From contig JAHBTD010000009.1 of NCBI GenBank assembly GCA_019638775.1, positions 1-32,501 of the forward strand: a stretch of 32,501 bases of DNA, in the 5' to 3' direction. Below the pieces are notes generated by a model. The model saw only the letters and a program-made list of their open reading frames with translations. It did not search any database and was not told the origin of the DNA. Source of the DNA: Fimbriimonadaceae bacterium (GTDB lineage Bacteria > Armatimonadota > Fimbriimonadia > Fimbriimonadales > Fimbriimonadaceae). Every line of letters begins with the position of its first letter. The stretch's first letter is position 1. Below are positions 30,250-32,501 of the stretch, piece by piece. Made by a program: the position numbers and the translations under genes.

Positions 30250-31274
30250 GGGGCGTGCTCCTTCGGATGCGTGTATCTGTGCGTGTCCGGATGAAACGCA
30301 TACCAGGCAAACCAGAACGCCATGATGGAGGGGAGAGGGGTGCCGTCGGCGTCGATGACGGACGCGCTTCGGGATGTCTGGTTGAACCGCACCGTGATAG
30401 CCCGGCCGCCGACGTGATCGCCGATGGGTGCGCCGGCCTTCTTGAGTTCCGACAAAGGGTAGGCTTTGGCGACTCCGTCGATCTCCACTCCGACGATCCA
30501 TTCCTTGGGATGGTAGCTGGGGTCGAAGTGCGTGGTGTCGAACAGCAGGTCTCGGCGCTCGCCATACCCCAGATACGGGTCGTCCTCGTAGTTGCGGAAA
30601 AAGCCGGTCGGTGGAGACAGGACGAGGGTGGCAGGATGGGCGGCGCGCCATTCCGACCACGTCGTATGTTCGAGGAAGAGGGGCGTGAGCGTCTCGCCGG
30701 TCGAAGGGCCGGCCACCGCCTGCATGCCGACCTGCGACCAAAGGCTTTCCGTCTGATGGTCGTACATGAGGAGATCGCTTTGATACAACAGGCCGGAGAC
30801 GCCGAACGTATGTCGCCGCCCCTGAAGCGTGGCATCGAACGCGATGCCGGTTCCGCAGAGGGGGCAGTAGGTGACGGCAATCGGTGTCGTTCCCAGCGAG
30901 TCGTTCACGATTTCATGCCAATTCAGAATCTTGATCGGGTAGGCCTTGGCGGCTTGTCCCAGCGTGAGGCCGAGCACGCGATCTCCATCGCGGAGAAACG
31001 CCGCCTCCTCGGCTGACACGAAACGCGGCTCAAGGATGGCGGGGATGCCATCCTTGCCCGGCCCTCCGTCGACGATTTGATCGAGCGGCACCTTGTGGCG
31101 AGTCAGGTCGAATGCCGTCGTCGGACGTCTTCCGAGTCCAATCCAGGCCGCAAGAATCAAGAGGGTGCCGATTGCAAGCAACACCGTCAGGCGCCGGCGC
31201 GGAGACATCGGATGTTCATGAGCCGTGTCGCGGGAGACCCCAGCGGGGAAGAGGTCCGGGTGAAGCGCGCTCAT
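30246..31274 (-). CDS. DUF3179 membrane-anchored protein
   Basis: This 342-residue protein has an N-terminal anchor (RLTVLLAIGTLLILAAWIGLG) and the DUF3179 domain. The signature is ILNWHEIVNDSLGTTPIAVTYCPLCGTGIAFD, with Cys-Pro-Leu-Cys and a His nearby, which suggests metal or haem binding. GLLYQSDLLMYDHQTESLWSQ and DTTHFDPSYHPKEWIVGVEIDG follow. Its function is unknown. Start and stop each overlap a neighbour by an ATGA, so it is tightly coupled to the anchored AhpD-like gene before it and the single-Cys AhpD-like gene after it. Position in this operon suggests a thiol or metal-linked periplasmic role. Confidence 0.87.
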   Translation of the reverse strand: MSALHPDLFPAGVSRDTAHEHPMSPRRRLTVLLAIGTLLILAAWIGLGRRPTTAFDLTRHKVPLDQIVDGGPGKDGIPAILEPRFVSAEEAAFLRDGDRVLGLTLGQAAKAYPIKILNWHEIVNDSLGTTPIAVTYCPLCGTGIAFDATLQGRRHTFGVSGLLYQSDLLMYDHQTESLWSQVGMQAVAGPSTGETLTPLFLEHTTWSEWRAAHPATLVLSPPTGFFRNYEDDPYLGYGERRDLLFDTTHFDPSYHPKEWIVGVEIDGVAKAYPLSELKKAGAPIGDHVGGRAITVRFNQTSRSASVIDADGTPLPSIMAFWFAWYAFHPDTHRYTHPKEHAP

Positions 31275-31900
31275 CGGATAAACCAATAGATGCCCATTGC
31301 ACACGAGAGCAGGGTGATCACGATAATCCTGCCCACGATTCCTGAGGCGTCCTCTCGGTGCGCTGTGCTGGAACGCATAAGGTGGCTGGCTCGCGTCGCC
31401 GGATCACTCAGATATTCTTCGCGCAGATGATCGTTCACGAACGTGACGGTGTCCGGCGCAACGGCCGGCACGATGTCGGACAGGTATCGATCGAATACCG
31501 TGAACACACGAATGGTCGACAAGATGGCGTCGCAGGTGGCGGGATCGAGCGCGTTCACACGGAATACGCCGGGCATGGCCGCAATGAAATAGGCTCCGGC
31601 CTCGTTCGTCGAGATCGCTAAGGCAATCATACGTCTGGTGCTTCGATCCAGACATTCCAGGTTCATCTCGTCTTTGAAGAGCGTCCATGTCGTATCGAGA
31701 TACGACGGCCGATGGCGCATGCCCTCAAACAATTCGGGTACGAACGAAATGCCGAACGTGCTGGTGATGTTCTGAAAGACGCTCTGAACGGTGGTATCCC
31801 GGGTGATGTCAGGATCAGCCGGTGAGGCGTCCTCCTGTTCCGGCGAGGCGTGGGCAGGTCGAACTGTGTGGCGTTGAGCAACAGCCGACCGATTCCTCAT
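31271..31900 (-). CDS. Tail-anchored AhpD-like protein lacking the catalytic cysteines
   Basis: This 209-residue protein has a polar N-terminus and then an AhpD-like helical region (LECLDRSTRRMIALAISTNEAGAYFIAAMPGVFR). The usual Cys-x-x-Cys of NxCxYC is replaced by EAGAYF. A C-terminal membrane span (GIVGRIIVITLLSCAMGIYWFI) anchors it. Both ends overlap neighbouring genes by ATGA. A degenerate, catalytically dead AhpD-like domain on the membrane suggests a structural or sensing partner for the other operon products. Confidence 0.65.
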   Translation of the reverse strand: MRNRSAVAQRHTVRPAHASPEQEDASPADPDITRDTTVQSVFQNITSTFGISFVPELFEGMRHRPSYLDTTWTLFKDEMNLECLDRSTRRMIALAISTNEAGAYFIAAMPGVFRVNALDPATCDAILSTIRVFTVFDRYLSDIVPAVAPDTVTFVNDHLREEYLSDPATRASHLMRSSTAHREDASGIVGRIIVITLLSCAMGIYWFIR

Positions 31901-32151
31901 CGCTCCCCCCGGTCCCAGGCGCGCAACCGGTCCACCAGCCAGTCCTTCCTCGGGACCCCTGTCGCGAGGACGCGTCCGTCCAGCAAGAAGGCGGGAAAGA
32001 CGATGACTCCGGAGAGGGCCGGATCGCCCGCTACTGCAGTTCTAACGGTGATGTTCCAATGCGGGAGTTCGTGCCGGATCTCCTCCGCCAGGCGTCGAGC
32101 CGAGTGCTCGGACAGGCACCCCCCATGAACGAGAATGTCGAGCCGTGCCAT
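31897..32151 (-). CDS. Small thioredoxin-fold protein with C-x-S site
   Basis: This 84-residue protein has a first strand LDILVHGGCLSEHSARRLAEEI, with Cys12 followed by Leu-Ser in place of a second cysteine, and the cis-Pro segment VIVFPAFLLDG. This is a glutaredoxin/thioredoxin-type fold with a monothiol site. It is the first gene of the four-gene operon. Its stop overlaps the next start (ATGA). A CRP-type palindrome lies 34 bp before its ATG. Confidence 0.7.
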   Translation of the reverse strand: MARLDILVHGGCLSEHSARRLAEEIRHELPHWNITVRTAVAGDPALSGVIVFPAFLLDGRVLATGVPRKDWLVDRLRAWDRGER

Positions 32152-32160
32152 TGGGCCATT

Positions 32161-32409
32161 CTAAAGGGGGCGCCCACGGCGATCTGTGAGGGGGCTTACA
32201 GTTTCCAGACGCCCGGAGAACGTCTCGAACGCGCCTATCAGAAGCAGCGCGAGGATCTTTCCTCGGAGTTGCTGAAGACCATCGAAGAATGTTCCCCGGC
32301 GTTCTTCGAGCGTCTGGTCATCGACGTACGCGTAAAGATGGGCGATGGAGGGTCTCGCAAAGAAGCGGGGAGAGCCATCGGTCGCAGTGGTGACGAAGGC
32401 GTCGCCCAT
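32161..32409 (-). CDS. Uncertain 82-residue ORF
   Basis: An open frame with a hydrophobic helix (GKILALLLIGAFETF) and no recognisable motif. No good RBS precedes the ATG, and the CRP-type palindrome at 32185-32200 falls inside its last codons. It may be a real small protein directly upstream of the operon or simply leader sequence. Nothing else is visible in 32410-32501. Confidence 0.3.
   Translation of the reverse strand: MGDAFVTTATDGSPRFFARPSIAHLYAYVDDQTLEERRGTFFDGLQQLRGKILALLLIGAFETFSGRLETVSPLTDRRGRPL
32185..32200. promoter_or_regulatory. CRP-type palindrome, site 8
   Basis: TGTGAGGGGGCTTACA, close to the consensus, 34 bp before the thioredoxin-fold gene and reading leftward into the four-gene operon. 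Confidence 0.7.
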
Positions 32410-32501
32410 CCATTCAGCCTATTTGCTGCCTGGACGCGGCGGGGTAACCGTTTGGATCACCCCGCCAGAGTCCGGCGGTACGCGCTGCCGCTACCGGATC
32501 C

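Noticed and set aside
30250-30741. Upstream extension of the AhpD-like frame
   Set aside because: It is an Arg/Pro-rich shadow of the DUF3179 gene; a good RBS and start exist at 30249.

Overview
This 32.5 kb window looks like a chromosomal accessory region of a GC-rich Gram-negative bacterium with an outer membrane, a periplasm, Tat export and c-type cytochromes. The mix of DsrE-like, AhpD-like, DUF3047, DUF2934, DUF3179, OmpL-like porin and bufferin-type genes is what I associate with Nitrospira-like Nitrospirota. That assignment is an inference from gene content; no rRNA or other marker is present. I see no tRNA, rRNA, CRISPR array, integrase or intact transposase.

Layout. (1) 1-5.3 kb: a MerR-family thiol-metal regulator, an AhpD-like protein and a periplasmic DsrE-like protein in one operon. 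A small four-helix membrane protein and a cytosolic DsrE-like protein run on the other strand. Then come a zinc-ribbon protein, a tautomerase, a second AhpD-like protein, and an SDR divergent from an HxlR regulator. (2) 5.5-8 kb: a cytochrome c'-like protein, an OmpL-like porin and an IS3 remnant. (3) 8.1-14.2 kb: a sigma54 activator with a GAF domain, divergent from a six-gene operon that starts with a good -24/-12 promoter. The operon encodes an AhpD-like protein, a periplasmic cysteine hydrolase, a DsrE-like protein, a PPOX-type flavoprotein, a Tat-exported ABC substrate-binding protein and a paralogue of the small membrane protein. (4) 14.2-19.4 kb: a 41-residue Cys-rich membrane peptide, then bufferin precursor bufA, maturases bufB and bufC, DoxX, and a SoxCD-like molybdoenzyme/cytochrome pair. 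(5) 19.5-20.6 kb: a BrnT/BrnA-type toxin-antitoxin pair bracketed by 27-bp perfect direct repeats. The right repeat is the 3' end of the neighbouring DUF3047 gene. (6) 20.6-23.8 kb: an operon of TVP38, a mercuric-reductase-like flavoprotein and DUF3047. (7) 24-29.4 kb: a membrane-anchored protein of unknown family, a Crp/Fnr regulator, and an envelope-lipid group (DUF2934, MlaA, TVP38, PagL). (8) 29.7-32.2 kb: four genes joined by ATGA overlaps (thioredoxin-fold, anchored AhpD-like, DUF3179, AhpD-like).

Themes. A 16-bp palindrome close to TGTGAGC-N2-GCTTACA recurs upstream of at least eight transcription units, with two weaker copies. It fits a CRP-type regulator, and one is encoded at 25874-26575, so much of the window may be one regulon. 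Thiol/redox folds recur: five AhpD-like proteins, three DsrE-like proteins, a MerA-like flavoprotein and a Trx-fold protein. The bufferin operon adds a copper-trapping peptide system to a periplasmic sulfite-dehydrogenase-like module. My reading is a stress-responsive (metal, redox, reactive sulfur or electrophile) periplasmic defence region. The physiological signal cannot be read from the sequence.
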